From Actinomycetes bacterium (GTDB taxonomy: Bacteria; Actinomycetota; Acidimicrobiia; Acidimicrobiales; Ilumatobacteraceae), in contig JAKOUY010000011.1 in assembly GCA_029782355.1 (NCBI GenBank), positions 310,001-374,000 of the forward strand: DNA of 64,000 nt, read 5' to 3'. A program made the translations under genes and the position numbers. Under the pieces are notes generated by a model. That model was not told the origin of the DNA and ran no database searches. It saw nothing but the letters and a program-made list of their open reading frames with translations. Of the stretch, positions 8,064-16,736 are shown one piece after another (position 1 is the stretch's first letter; each line of letters begins with the position of its first letter).

Positions 8064-9272
8064 TCAGCGACGCTTCTTCTTGCGGGGTCGCGGCGGGTGG
8101 GTGAGCAGCGTCTCGGGGGTCTCGATCGCCGGCGCCGACCGGTCGCCGGCGACGAACGGGTTCGTGGCCGCGGCGATCACCGGGGCGGTACGGCGGACAT
8201 CTCGCCGGCCGGCCGGTGACCCACCGAGCACCAGCCGCTCGAGGTCGGCGCCGGTGGCGTGATGATCGCGGAACGGGGCATACCGCGCCTCGCGCTCCTT
8301 CAGCATGGTGAGCAGTGGGGTGGCGATGAAGATCGACGAGTAGGAGCCGGTGAGCAGGCCGACCAGCAGTGCCAGGGCGAACTCGCGCAGCGTGACCGCG
8401 CCGAGCACGCCGGCGCCCAGCACCAGCAGGGACAGCACCGGGAGCACGGCGGCGATCGAGGTGTTCAGCGAGCGCATCAGCACCTGGTTCATCGACACGT
8501 TGCTGACGTCGGCGTAGGGCATCCGCGTCCCGCCGTAGCGCGCCGTGTTCTCCTTGACCTTGTCGAACACGACGATGGTGTCGTACAGGGAGAACCCGAG
8601 GATGGTCAGGAAGGCCACCACCGTGGCCGGCGTGACCTCGAAGCCGAAGACCGAGTAGACGCCGACGCTGACCAGCACGTCGTGGAGCATGGCGACGATG
8701 GCGGCCGCCGCCATCTTCCACTCCAGCCGCCAACTGATGAAGGCGGCGACGAGCAGCAGGAAGATGACCAGGGCGCGGATCGCCTTGTCGGTGATCGCCT
8801 TGCCCCAGGTGGAGCTGACCGAGGTGCTGCTGACCTTGTCGGCGTCGACCTGGGCGGCCGTGGCCAGCGTCTTCTGGACGGCCTGGCGGGTGGCGTCGGG
8901 CTGATCGCCGACCTGGATGAACAACGTCGAGCCGCTGGTTCCGCTGCGTTGGACGATCTTGGCCTCGTTGCCCTTGATGCCGTTGGCGTCCAGCACGGCG
9001 CGGGCCTGGTCCTCGGTGAGGTGGGTGGCGTCGACCTCCCAGGCCACCCCGCCCTTGAAATCCAGCCCGAGGTTCAGTCCGCGGGTCAGCAGGGAGCCGA
9101 TCGAGATCAGGATCAGGGTGATCGACAGGCCGAGGCCCCACCACCGCCGGCCATGGAAGTCGATGGCCGTCTCGCCGTGGTACAGCCGGCCGGCCGCCGA
9201 GCGGCGCTCGTGGCCGGTCACCGGGTCGACGGCTCGTGCCGGCACCGTCAGGTCGTTGAGCACGTCGTCCAT
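8064..9272 (-). CDS. secF: Protein translocase subunit SecF
   Basis: A 402-residue RND-type membrane subunit that works with SecD to pull exported proteins across the membrane using the proton gradient. It has a first membrane segment (LGLSITLILISIGSLL), the domain D1 motif GLDFKGG, a periplasmic domain, then five segments including LTILGFSLYDTIVVFDKVKEN. The C-terminus after residue about 335 is a basic cytoplasmic tail ending PRPRKKKRR, longer than in short SecF proteins. Its ATG overlaps the secD stop by one base (TGATG), so the pair is coupled. Confidence 0.95.
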   Translation of the reverse strand: MDDVLNDLTVPARAVDPVTGHERRSAAGRLYHGETAIDFHGRRWWGLGLSITLILISIGSLLTRGLNLGLDFKGGVAWEVDATHLTEDQARAVLDANGIKGNEAKIVQRSGTSGSTLFIQVGDQPDATRQAVQKTLATAAQVDADKVSSTSVSSTWGKAITDKAIRALVIFLLLVAAFISWRLEWKMAAAAIVAMLHDVLVSVGVYSVFGFEVTPATVVAFLTILGFSLYDTIVVFDKVKENTARYGGTRMPYADVSNVSMNQVLMRSLNTSIAAVLPVLSLLVLGAGVLGAVTLREFALALLVGLLTGSYSSIFIATPLLTMLKEREARYAPFRDHHATGADLERLVLGGSPAGRRDVRRTAPVIAAATNPFVAGDRSAPAIETPETLLTHPPRPRKKKRR

Positions 9273-10933
9273 CACTTGGCTCCTGCCGTGACCGGTTCGA
9301 TCCCCATCACCTTGCGCCGGGCCATCCAGTCCGTGCGGGCCAGCAGCACCACCGCCGGGCGGGTGAAGAACCAGGCGACGGCCAGGTCGATGAGGGTCGA
9401 CAAGCCGAGGAAGAAGGCGAAGTTGCGCACCGAGCCGACCGTCAGGTACCAGAGCACCAGGGCGCCGATCAGCGACACCAGGTCGGCGACGACGATGGTG
9501 TGCCAGGCCCCGGCGAACCCCCGCTGAGCGCTGTTGCGCAGCGTTCGCCCGGCGCGGACCTCGTCCTTCAACCGTTCGAAGAACACCACGTAGGAGTCGA
9601 CGGTGACGCCGACGGACACGATCACGCCGGCGACCCCGGCCAGCGACAGCGCCAGGCCTTGCGTCCGGCTGAGGAACGAAATGACCGTCCACAGGATCGA
9701 GCCGGACACGGTGAGACCGGCGAGGGCGATCAGGCCGAGGTGGCGGTAGTAGAGGATCATCATCGCCAGCACGAGACCAACACCGACGATGCCGGCGACG
9801 ATGGCCGCGTGCAGCGAGTCCTTGCCGAGGGTCGGCGAGACGTTCTGCACGGCCAGGGTCTGCAGCTCGACCGGCAGCGCGCCGCTCTGCAGGACGCGCG
9901 CCAGGTTCTTGGCGTCGCCCTCCTTGAACGATCCGCTGATCTCGACGTTGCCCTGGAAGTTGGGCTCGTTGACGTTGGGGTGGGAGATGATCTCGCCGTC
10001 GAGCTCGATGGCCAGTTGCTTGGACGGGCACGCTGCCGCTTGCCGATAGCAGGTCGCCGCGAGGGCGTTCCAGGTGGCTTCGCCGGACCCGCTCTTCAGG
10101 CTGACGTCGACCGTCCACCCCTGTCCGGCGGTCAGCCGGGCGGTGGCGTCCTCGTTGAACACCTCGCCGGTGCCACCCGCCGGGCCGACCTGGCAGATGC
10201 CGCCGGCGCTGTCCTGGTTGGCACGGATCGGGCGGTACTCGGTCACGTTCGGGTTGGAGGGCGGCCAGTCCGTGCTCGATCCGGTGGAGTTCTGGGCGCC
10301 CGCGGGAGTCGTTCCGGGGGTGGTGCCGGCGGTGGTGCCGGCGGTGGTGCCGGCGGTGGCCGTACCGGGCGTCGTCCCGGCGCCGGGAGCGGCGCCCGCC
10401 GTGCCGGGCACGGTGGCCCGATGGCGGAACCCCGACGATGACGCCGTTGCCGCCGGCGACGATGACGCGGTCGCCACTGGCGACGATGCCGGCGGGGCCC
10501 CCGAGGAGGGGGTGGCCGTCCCGGGCGGGGCACTCCCGGGCGTACTGGCTGGCGTGGTGCTCGGCGTGGTCGAACCCTTGGGGAGCTCCTGACACCGGAT
10601 CACCGGGCGCAGGTAGACCTTGCCGGAGATGTTGGTCAGCTCGATCGCCCTCTGCTGGTCCTTGACGCCGGGCAGATTGATGACGATGGTGTCGCCTTGG
10701 CGGAGGATCTCCGGCTCGGCCACGCCCAGGCTGTCGACCCGCTCGCGCAGGCGCTCGACGGTCAGGTCGAGGCCGGAACTGCTGTAGGCCCCCTTCGGCC
10801 GCTTGGTCACCGAGACCCCACCCTGCAGATCGAGGCCGAGCGCCGGGCGCGTGTCGGTGGCCACCGCCAGCAACAACCCGCCGTAGGCGACGGCGACGGT
10901 GGCCAGCAGGGTGGCGAGAAGCTTGTTGCGCAC
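9272..10933 (-). CDS. secD: Protein translocase subunit SecD with a long low-complexity insertion
   Basis: A 553-residue SecD. Residues 1-110 hold the first membrane segment, the D1 motif LGLDLQGGVSV and the start of the P1 domain (DLTVERLRERVDSLGVAEPEI). Residues about 118-215 are an insertion made almost only of Pro, Ala, Ser, Thr and Gly. The fold then resumes (TARLTAGQGWTVDVSL; DGEIISHPNVNEPNFQGNVEISG) and ends with membrane segments containing VGVTVDSYVVFFERLKDEV. The GTG at 10933 is used, 12 nt after the yajC stop. Core motifs look intact, so it should be functional. Confidence 0.95.
   Translation of the reverse strand: MRNKLLATLLATVAVAYGGLLLAVATDTRPALGLDLQGGVSVTKRPKGAYSSSGLDLTVERLRERVDSLGVAEPEILRQGDTIVINLPGVKDQQRAIELTNISGKVYLRPVIRCQELPKGSTTPSTTPASTPGSAPPGTATPSSGAPPASSPVATASSSPAATASSSGFRHRATVPGTAGAAPGAGTTPGTATAGTTAGTTAGTTPGTTPAGAQNSTGSSTDWPPSNPNVTEYRPIRANQDSAGGICQVGPAGGTGEVFNEDATARLTAGQGWTVDVSLKSGSGEATWNALAATCYRQAAACPSKQLAIELDGEIISHPNVNEPNFQGNVEISGSFKEGDAKNLARVLQSGALPVELQTLAVQNVSPTLGKDSLHAAIVAGIVGVGLVLAMMILYYRHLGLIALAGLTVSGSILWTVISFLSRTQGLALSLAGVAGVIVSVGVTVDSYVVFFERLKDEVRAGRTLRNSAQRGFAGAWHTIVVADLVSLIGALVLWYLTVGSVRNFAFFLGLSTLIDLAVAWFFTRPAVVLLARTDWMARRKVMGIEPVTAGAK
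10312..10375. repeat. 12-bp tandem repeat inside secD
   Basis: About four to five copies of GGTGGTGCCGGC (plus strand), with slight decay at the ends, encode the AGTT/PGTT repeats of the SecD low-complexity insertion. Copy-number change would add or remove four residues at a time in frame. Confidence 0.7.
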
Positions 10934-10945
10934 GGCGCGGCGGGC

Positions 10946-11344
10946 TTACTTGTCGCCGGTGTCGGCGTCGGCACCGACGATCTCGGAGGCCTTGATCGGC
11001 GTCGAGCGACCCTTGCTGTCCACCGCCGGAACCGCGGTCTCGCCGACGGCGGTGTCGACCTTGCGCTGGATGGCGGCCTTGGCGATGCGGATCTGGACGT
11101 TGTCGTCGATCTCCAGCCAGGCGATCTCCCCGTCGAACTGGGTGACGAAGCCGTAGATGCCCGAGGTCATCATCACCTCGTCGCCGACCTGGATCGACGA
11201 CTGCATGGCCGCCTGGTCCCGCTGGCGGCGCCGCTGCGGGCGGATCATCAGGAAGTACATCGCCACCGGGATGAGCATCAAGGGCAGCAGGCCGAGGATG
11301 CTGCCACCCTGCTGGTTGGTCGCGGCGAGAAGGAATGCGTGCAT
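10946..11344 (-). CDS. yajC: Preprotein translocase subunit YajC
   Basis: A 132-residue SecDF partner with a single membrane anchor (GLLPLMLIPVAMYFLMI) followed by RPQRRRQRDQAAMQ and the cytoplasmic beta domain (VGDEVMMTSGIYGFV). The ATG at 1-MHAFLLAA was chosen because it begins just before the anchor; an in-frame ATG at 11395 would add an arginine- and proline-rich leader not typical of the family. It starts the yajC-secD-secF set. Confidence 0.93.
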   Translation of the reverse strand: MHAFLLAATNQQGGSILGLLPLMLIPVAMYFLMIRPQRRRQRDQAAMQSSIQVGDEVMMTSGIYGFVTQFDGEIAWLEIDDNVQIRIAKAAIQRKVDTAVGETAVPAVDSKGRSTPIKASEIVGADADTGDK

Positions 11345-11460
11345 GGGTCCCACTTGTGTCCAGCGCCCGGGCTGGCCCGGACGACGGCCGATCATGCTAC
11401 CGACCCGTCACCCGCCCGGCGTGCTCATGGTCGACGGCGCCGTCGGGCCCCGACGGGCGA

Positions 11461-12558
11461 TCAGGACCAGACGTCGAGGACCGAGCGGCGCAGGTCGTCG
11501 AAGGTGCGAGCGCGGATGGCCGCGCCCATCGCCTCCATCAGCGACACCGTCCAGGCGATGTTGTGCAGGCTGACCAGCCGGCTGGCCGTGGGTTCGCCCA
11601 CCTGGAACAGGTGGCGGATGTAGCCCCGGGAGTGCCGGGCGCAGACCTGGCAGGAACAGGACGGGTCGAGCGGGTCGTCGCTGCGGGCGTGGGCGGCGTT
11701 CTTGACGTGCAGCTTGCCGGCACCGGTCAGGGCGGTCCCGTGGCGACCCAGGCGGGTCTGCAGCACGCAGTCGAACTGGTCGACCCCCAGCGCGACGGCT
11801 TCCACCAGGCTGGCCGGATCACCGACCCCCATCAGGTAGCGCGGCCGATCGTCGGGCAGGTGTTCCACGGCGGCCGCCAAGGCCGGCAGCATCTCGGCCC
11901 GGGTCTCCCCCACGCTGAGCCCGCCGATCCCGTATCCGTCGAAGCCGAGGGCGGCGGTGTGCCGGGCGCTGGTGGCGCGCAACTGCTCGTCGATCCCGCC
12001 CTGGACGATGCCGAACAGCGCCTGATCGGGGCGGTCGTGGGCGAGTCGCGCCCGCTCCGCCCATGCGCTGGTCCGCTCGACGGCACGGCGGACCACCTCG
12101 GGCGCAGACGGCAAGGGCGGGCACACGTCGAGCACCATCTGGATGTCGGCCCCGAGGAGCTGCTGGGTGTGCACGGCGATCTCGGGCGTGAAGCGATGGA
12201 GCGAGCCGTCGTAGGTGCTGCGGAACGTGACGCCCTCGTCGTCGACCTTCGGATCGAGGGAGAAGACCTGGAACCCGCCCGAGTCGGTCAGGGTCAGCCC
12301 GCGCCAGCCGGCGAAGCGGGCCAGCCCTCCCAGTGCGGCGACGGTCTCCGCCCCGGGACGGAGCATCAGGTGATAGGTGTTGCCGAGGACGATCTGGGCG
12401 CCGAGGGCCTCGTAGTCGGCGGCACTCAGGTACTTCACCGCTCCGCGCGTGCCCACCGGCATGAAGCACGGGGTCCGGTAGGAGCCGTGGGCCGTCGTCG
12501 CGATCGCAGCCCGGGCCGCCCCGTCGCGGGCGTCCACGGCCAGGTGAACCGGGTGCAT
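11461..12558 (-). CDS. tgt: tRNA-guanine transglycosylase
   Basis: A 365-residue enzyme that swaps guanine at tRNA position 34 for the preQ1 base in queuosine synthesis. The DSGGFQVFSL motif contains the substrate-binding Asp; QFDCVLQTRLGRHG contains the catalytic region. The zinc site near the C-terminus reads CSCQVCARHSRGYIRHLF with three Cys and a following His. The ATG at 12558 overlaps the queA stop by one base. The queA-tgt-yajC-secDF order also occurs in Escherichia coli; queuosine genes are absent from many actinobacteria. Confidence 0.96.
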   Translation of the reverse strand: MHPVHLAVDARDGAARAAIATTAHGSYRTPCFMPVGTRGAVKYLSAADYEALGAQIVLGNTYHLMLRPGAETVAALGGLARFAGWRGLTLTDSGGFQVFSLDPKVDDEGVTFRSTYDGSLHRFTPEIAVHTQQLLGADIQMVLDVCPPLPSAPEVVRRAVERTSAWAERARLAHDRPDQALFGIVQGGIDEQLRATSARHTAALGFDGYGIGGLSVGETRAEMLPALAAAVEHLPDDRPRYLMGVGDPASLVEAVALGVDQFDCVLQTRLGRHGTALTGAGKLHVKNAAHARSDDPLDPSCSCQVCARHSRGYIRHLFQVGEPTASRLVSLHNIAWTVSLMEAMGAAIRARTFDDLRRSVLDVWS

Positions 12559-13574
12559 CAGCCGGCCCGCCGATCGAGCAGCATCGCGTCGCCGAAGCTC
12601 AAGAAGCGGTAGCCGGCGCCGAGGGCCTCGGCGTACAGCTCGCGCCACCGCGGGCCGATGAAGGCGTCGATCATCATCAGCAGGGTGGTCCGTGGCAGAT
12701 GGAAGTTGGTCATCAGCAGGTCGACCACCTGGAACCCGTAGGGGCGGTGGATGAACAGACGGGTCCGGCCGCTGCTGGCTCCCAGCGCCGCGGCGCTCTC
12801 CAGGGCACGCACGCTGGTGGTGCCGACGGCGACCACCCGGCGGGCCGCGCGACAGGCCGCGGCGGTCTCGTCGGGCACCCGAAACCGCTCGCTGTGCATC
12901 GGGTGCTGGCGTGGATCTTCGGCGGTCACCGGCTGGAAAGTGTCCAGCCCGACCACCAGTTCCACCGTGGCCAGGCCGACGTCCATGCCGCGCAGCGCCT
13001 CGAGCAGCGCGGTGGTCAGGTGCAGCCCGGCCGTGGGTGCTGCGGCCGAGCCCGGCTCGTCGGCGAAGACCGTCTGGTACCGATCCGCTCGATCGAGCGG
13101 GGCGGTGATGTACGGCGGCAACGGCATCTGTCCGTGGCGGGCGAGCATGTCGAGCGGCTCGGCGTCGCCCAGCACGGTGACTCGGGTGGTGTCGCCGGCC
13201 GGCGTCCGCTCCCCGACCTCGATCAGTGGGAGGCCGTCGTCGGTCGCCAGCACCTCGCCAGGGCGCAGCTTGCGCGCCGGTCGGCACAGCGCCTCCCACG
13301 CCCGCCGGGTCCCGTCGAGCGGGTCGACGAGGAGCACCTCTACCCGGCCACCCGACGCTCGCCGAAGGGCCAGGCGGGCCGGGATCACCTTGGTGTCGTT
13401 GACGACCAGCAGGTCCCCGGGGCTGAGGATCTCGGGCAGGTCGGCCACCCGGCGATGCGCGGGCGGGGTCGCCGGGCCGCGGTCGACCAGCAAGCGCGCC
13501 GCATCGCGTGGCTCGATCGGCGTCTGGGCGATGCGCGCTGCGGGCAGGTCGTAGTCGAACTCGGCCACACGCAC
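12558..13574 (-). CDS. queA: S-adenosylmethionine:tRNA ribosyltransferase-isomerase
   Basis: A 338-residue queuosine enzyme that adds the epoxycyclopentane precursor from SAM to preQ1-tRNA. Family hallmarks include FDYDLPAARIAQTPIEPRDAARLLV at the N-terminus, the GDLLVVNDTKVIPARL segment, and PTAGLHLTTALLEAL plus NFHLPRTTLLMMIDAF towards the C-terminus. The GTG at 13574 is preceded by TAGCCT with a 6-nt gap and no ribosome-binding site. It is the first gene of the minus-strand set running to rel and divergent from the hydrolase at 13647. Confidence 0.95.
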   Translation of the reverse strand: MRVAEFDYDLPAARIAQTPIEPRDAARLLVDRGPATPPAHRRVADLPEILSPGDLLVVNDTKVIPARLALRRASGGRVEVLLVDPLDGTRRAWEALCRPARKLRPGEVLATDDGLPLIEVGERTPAGDTTRVTVLGDAEPLDMLARHGQMPLPPYITAPLDRADRYQTVFADEPGSAAAPTAGLHLTTALLEALRGMDVGLATVELVVGLDTFQPVTAEDPRQHPMHSERFRVPDETAAACRAARRVVAVGTTSVRALESAAALGASSGRTRLFIHRPYGFQVVDLLMTNFHLPRTTLLMMIDAFIGPRWRELYAEALGAGYRFLSFGDAMLLDRRAG

Positions 13575-13580
13575 CGGGCC

Positions 13581-13586
13581 AGGCTA
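13581..13586 (-). promoter_or_regulatory. Possible -10 element for a leaderless queA transcript
   Basis: TAGCCT on the minus strand lies 6 nt before the queA GTG. It would serve as promoter for the whole queA-tgt-yajC-secDF run. No clear -35 box. Confidence 0.4.
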
Positions 13587-13646
13587 CGGGCGGGCTAGGG
13601 CCGAGGGCCTCTGGCGCCCGGTGGGACGTCATGGCACCATCGAGCC

Positions 13647-14384
13647 ATGACCGAGGTTCGTACCGACAGCGTGCGCTGCGACGGCGGATCCATGGATCTG
13701 TCCGTGTGGCAGCCAGCCGACCACTCATCCACGGCGGCCGACCGCCGTTCCATCTTGCTCATCCAGGAGATCTTCGGGGTCGGCCAGTACATCCGAGACG
13801 TCGCCGCCCGCCTGGCCGAGGCCGGGTACCTGGTCGGCGCGCCGGACGTCTTCTGGCGGATCCGGCCGAACTTCCAGGCGTCGGGTGACCAGGCCGGGCT
13901 CCAGGAGGCCTTGGCCGTGGCCGGCCGGCTCGACCGGTCGCAGGCGATCACCGACTGCTGTGCGGCGATCGAGCGACTGCACGAGATCAGCGGTTCGAGC
14001 CTCCGCCCGGCGGTGCTCGGGTTCTGCCTCGGCGGGACCCTGGCGTGGGGCGTGGCCATCGAGGACTCGCCCAGTGCCTGCGTGTCGTACTATGGCTCCG
14101 GCGTCGCCGACATGCTCCAGAAGATCGGTGCGGTTCGCTGCCCGACGCTGTTCCACTTCGGCGACGACGATCCCTACATTCCCAACGAGTCGGTCGACCA
14201 TGTGGTGGCGGCGATCGCCCGTCGACCCGGGTTCGTCGTCAACATCGAGCGGGCCGGCCACGCCTTCGACAACCACCAGGCCGTCGAGCTGTTCTACAAC
14301 GAGTCGGCGGCGAAGGCGGCGTGGGCCAAGACCCTCGCCTTCCTCGACACGCACCTGCGCACCGATGAGCGACGGGTGGGCTGA
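13647..14384 (+). CDS. Dienelactone hydrolase family alpha/beta hydrolase
   Basis: A 245-residue soluble hydrolase. The nucleophile elbow GFCLGGTLAWG carries a Cys as in dienelactone hydrolases, with the acidic residue in HFGDDDPYIPNE and the His in ERAGHAFDN. The N-terminal IQEIFGVGQYIRDVAARLAEAGYL is characteristic of the family. Known members open lactone rings in aromatic breakdown, but many act on other esters; no aromatic pathway gene is nearby, so the substrate is open. It is single, divergent from queA and convergent with the GH4 gene across a strong hairpin. Confidence 0.88.
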   Translation: MTEVRTDSVRCDGGSMDLSVWQPADHSSTAADRRSILLIQEIFGVGQYIRDVAARLAEAGYLVGAPDVFWRIRPNFQASGDQAGLQEALAVAGRLDRSQAITDCCAAIERLHEISGSSLRPAVLGFCLGGTLAWGVAIEDSPSACVSYYGSGVADMLQKIGAVRCPTLFHFGDDDPYIPNESVDHVVAAIARRPGFVVNIERAGHAFDNHQAVELFYNESAAKAAWAKTLAFLDTHLRTDERRVG

Positions 14385-14413
14385 TCCGTGCCATGGCACC
14401 TCGATCGCCCGCG

Positions 14414-14448
14414 GATTCGCCACGCGGGGCGTGGTGGGTGGCGGAATC
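14414..14448. terminator. Hairpin between convergent hydrolase and GH4 genes
   Basis: Nested inverted repeat: inner CCACGC (14420-14425) and GCGTGG (14429-14434) with a GGG loop, outer GATTC (14414-14418) and GAATC (14444-14448). There is no U-run. A separate palindrome GTGCCATGGCAC lies at 14388-14399. Probably ends transcription from both sides; the outer arm overlaps the GH4 stop codon. Confidence 0.5.
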
Positions 14449-15814
14449 AGCCGGCTGAGCCGCTGAACACCGTGGCGAGGTCGGGGATCCGGGCGCAGTA
14501 GCCCTCGAACAGCCGGCGGGCGACGTTCACCGAGTCCACCAACGGATGGGCGGCGAAGGCCCGGATGGCCTGGCGTGCCGAGCGGGCCAGGGCGGCCTCG
14601 ATCGTCAGTTGCTCCACGGCCTTGACCTGCTGGACCAGCCCCAACATCGACCCGCGCAACGGGCTGACCGGCTGCGGGCGCGCCCCGCTGGCGTCGACCC
14701 GGCACGGCACCTCGATCACCGCATCCGCGGGGAGGCCGGGCAACGCCGGCCCGGCGCCGTCGTCGTTGCGGACGTTGAGGATCAGCTCGGCCGGCTCCCC
14801 TCCGGCGAGGGCGCGCATCAGGGCGACGGCGACGCCTTCGTACCCGCCGGACTCGACGTCCTCGGGATCGCGAGCCTCGTCGCGCGACTCCTGCATGTAG
14901 GTCGCATTGCGCGCCAGGCGGACCTCGTCCCACAGTCGCAGGGAGTCGGACGGACACGCTGCCACCCGCTCGTAGAAGTCGGCCTGCTGGGTCAGCAGGT
15001 ACTCGCCACGTGTCGCCTCGCCGGCCCCGATGGCGGCCATGGCGTCCCGGGTGAAGTCGTAGTAGTAGACGTACTCGTTGGGGATCGCCCCGATCGTGCG
15101 CAACCACTCCCCGCCGAACAGCTGGCCCTCCTCCGTGGCGGCCAACCGGCGATCGTCGGCCAGCAGCTCCGGCAACCGGTCGTGACCGTCGACGACGAGA
15201 CGCTGCAGCCAGCCGAGGTGGTTGAGCCCGGCGTAGTCGACGACGATGGGTGCACCGCCAGCCGGCGGGAGATCGAGGGCGCGTTTGGCCCGCCGGGCCA
15301 GCCCCATCGGCGAGTCGCAGATCCCGATCACCCGGCTGCCGAGCACCGACTGCATGGCCTCGGTGATCATCCCTGCGGGATTGGTGAAGTTGATGAACCA
15401 GGCATCCGGGCAGCGAACGGCGACGCGTCGGGCAATGGCCACGCACACCGGCACCGTGCGCAGGCCGAAGGCGATCCCGCCCGGCCCGGTGGTCTCCTGA
15501 CCGAGCACGCCGAGGTCGAGGGCGACGCGCTCGTCGGCCACCCGGCCGGCGAGACCGCCGATGCGGATCGCCGAGAACACGAACCGTGCACCCTCGAGGG
15601 CATCGTCGAGCGAGGTCGTCGCCCGCAACCTGGCCATGGTCGACGGTGCGGACGCGGCCATCTGGTCGAGGACCGCACCGATGGCGGCCTGGCGCTGCTC
15701 GGACACGTCGTACAGGCACAGCTCCTCGATGCCCGGCGTCGTCCCGGCCGCAGCGAGGGCCCGGTAGATGAGCGGGACCCGGAAGCCGCCCCCACCGAGC
15801 ACGGTGAGCTTCAT
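14447..15814 (-). CDS. Glycoside hydrolase family 4 (6-phospho-beta-glucosidase/alpha-glycosidase type)
   Basis: A 455-residue NAD- and metal-dependent glycosidase. It starts with the Rossmann motif LTVLGGGGFRVPLIYRAL and contains the GH4 landmarks NFTNPAGMITEAM, the metal-site Cys in GICDSPMGLA, and the His in GLNHLGW, followed by PNEYVYYYDF. GH4 enzymes cleave by oxidation-elimination using bound NAD and a divalent metal. Because no PTS genes are near and a sugar ABC importer is, the substrate may be unphosphorylated or phosphorylated by the adjacent PfkB kinase. Cotranscribed with the DeoR-type regulator upstream (28 nt gap). Confidence 0.9.
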   Translation of the reverse strand: MKLTVLGGGGFRVPLIYRALAAAGTTPGIEELCLYDVSEQRQAAIGAVLDQMAASAPSTMARLRATTSLDDALEGARFVFSAIRIGGLAGRVADERVALDLGVLGQETTGPGGIAFGLRTVPVCVAIARRVAVRCPDAWFINFTNPAGMITEAMQSVLGSRVIGICDSPMGLARRAKRALDLPPAGGAPIVVDYAGLNHLGWLQRLVVDGHDRLPELLADDRRLAATEEGQLFGGEWLRTIGAIPNEYVYYYDFTRDAMAAIGAGEATRGEYLLTQQADFYERVAACPSDSLRLWDEVRLARNATYMQESRDEARDPEDVESGGYEGVAVALMRALAGGEPAELILNVRNDDGAGPALPGLPADAVIEVPCRVDASGARPQPVSPLRGSMLGLVQQVKAVEQLTIEAALARSARQAIRAFAAHPLVDSVNVARRLFEGYCARIPDLATVFSGSAG

Positions 15815-15842
15815 CGGCGCACGCCCCGGCCCACGTCCCGGC

Positions 15843-16619
15843 TCACGTGGTGCGCACGGCGACGCCACCGGCCCGGGCGACGTCGAGCGTCGCCGGGTCT
15901 GCGCCGGCGTTGGTCACCAGGTCGTCGAACTCGCCCAGGGCGCAGACCCGCAGCGCGCCGCTGCCCGGGAACTTGTGGCGGTCGACCAGCAGCACCCGCC
16001 GCCCGGCCGCCCGCAGCACGGCCTGCTTCACCGGGACCTCGACGGCGGTGGTGTCGAGCACCGTGCCGTCGCGTTGCACACCGCTGGCGCCGAGGAAGGC
16101 GATGGTGGCACGCACCTGACCGAGGGCCTCGAGGGTCAACGACCCGACCAACGAGTGGTACGGGCGGCGCAGATGGCCGCCGAGCAGGACCAGGTCGACG
16201 GCGGGGTCGTCACGGAGCACGTCGACCACGGCCAGGTTGGCGGTGATCACGGTGATGCTGCGGGCGCGCAGCTCGGCGGCCAGGGCCATGGTCGTGGTTC
16301 CGATGTCCAGCAGGACGACATCGCCGTCGCCGACCAGCGCCGCCGCCCGCCGGGCGATGGAGCGCTTGTCGTCGGCGTCCGCGGCGGCGACCTCGGCAAA
16401 CGGCCGGGCGACGTCGGCGTCCAGCGTCGGGTCCCCGCCGTCCTGACGGATCACCGCCCCGCCGTGAACCCGGTTGATCATCCCGGCCGCCTCCAGCGAC
16501 TCCAGGTCGCGCCGGATCGTGGCCGGGCTGACGTGGGTGACGGCGCAGAGCTGCTCGACGGTCAGCGCCCCCTCGGTCCGCAGGCGTTGGACGATGCCAG
16601 CCTGGCGCACGTACTGCAC
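15843..16619 (-). CDS. DeoR/GlpR-family transcriptional regulator
   Basis: A 258-residue repressor type. Residues 1-55 form the helix-turn-helix (RLRTEGALTVEQLCAVTHVSPATIRRDLESLEAAGMINRVHGGAV); the rest is the DeoR sensor domain that binds sugar phosphates, with DIGTTTMALAAEL and LVDRHKFPGSGAL. It sits between the GH4 gene and the divergent PfkB kinase, so it probably controls this sugar module in response to a phosphorylated intermediate. The GTG at 16619 is preceded by TAGTGT with a 6-nt gap. Confidence 0.9.
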   Translation of the reverse strand: MQYVRQAGIVQRLRTEGALTVEQLCAVTHVSPATIRRDLESLEAAGMINRVHGGAVIRQDGGDPTLDADVARPFAEVAAADADDKRSIARRAAALVGDGDVVLLDIGTTTMALAAELRARSITVITANLAVVDVLRDDPAVDLVLLGGHLRRPYHSLVGSLTLEALGQVRATIAFLGASGVQRDGTVLDTTAVEVPVKQAVLRAAGRRVLLVDRHKFPGSGALRVCALGEFDDLVTNAGADPATLDVARAGGVAVRTT

Positions 16620-16625
16620 GCCCCG

Positions 16626-16631
16626 ACACTA
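16626..16631 (-). promoter_or_regulatory. Possible -10 element for a leaderless deoR-type transcript
   Basis: TAGTGT on the minus strand, 6 nt before the GTG at 16619. The 117-bp divergent region also holds TACACT at 16641-16646 on the plus strand, a candidate -10 for the kinase, so the two promoters nearly overlap and one regulator could govern both. Confidence 0.35.
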
Positions 16632-16736
16632 GCAATCATCTACACTCAGAATCACGCAGGACTGACCATCAGCGTGCAGCCAGGCGCTTCCATCTCACGA
16701 CTCGGTTCCCGGACCGGAGAAAGGCGGATCGACGCG

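Noticed and set aside
10312-10375. Possible CRISPR-like or regulatory repeats
   Set aside because: The 12-bp units are contiguous and lie in frame within secD, coding for a low-complexity loop.
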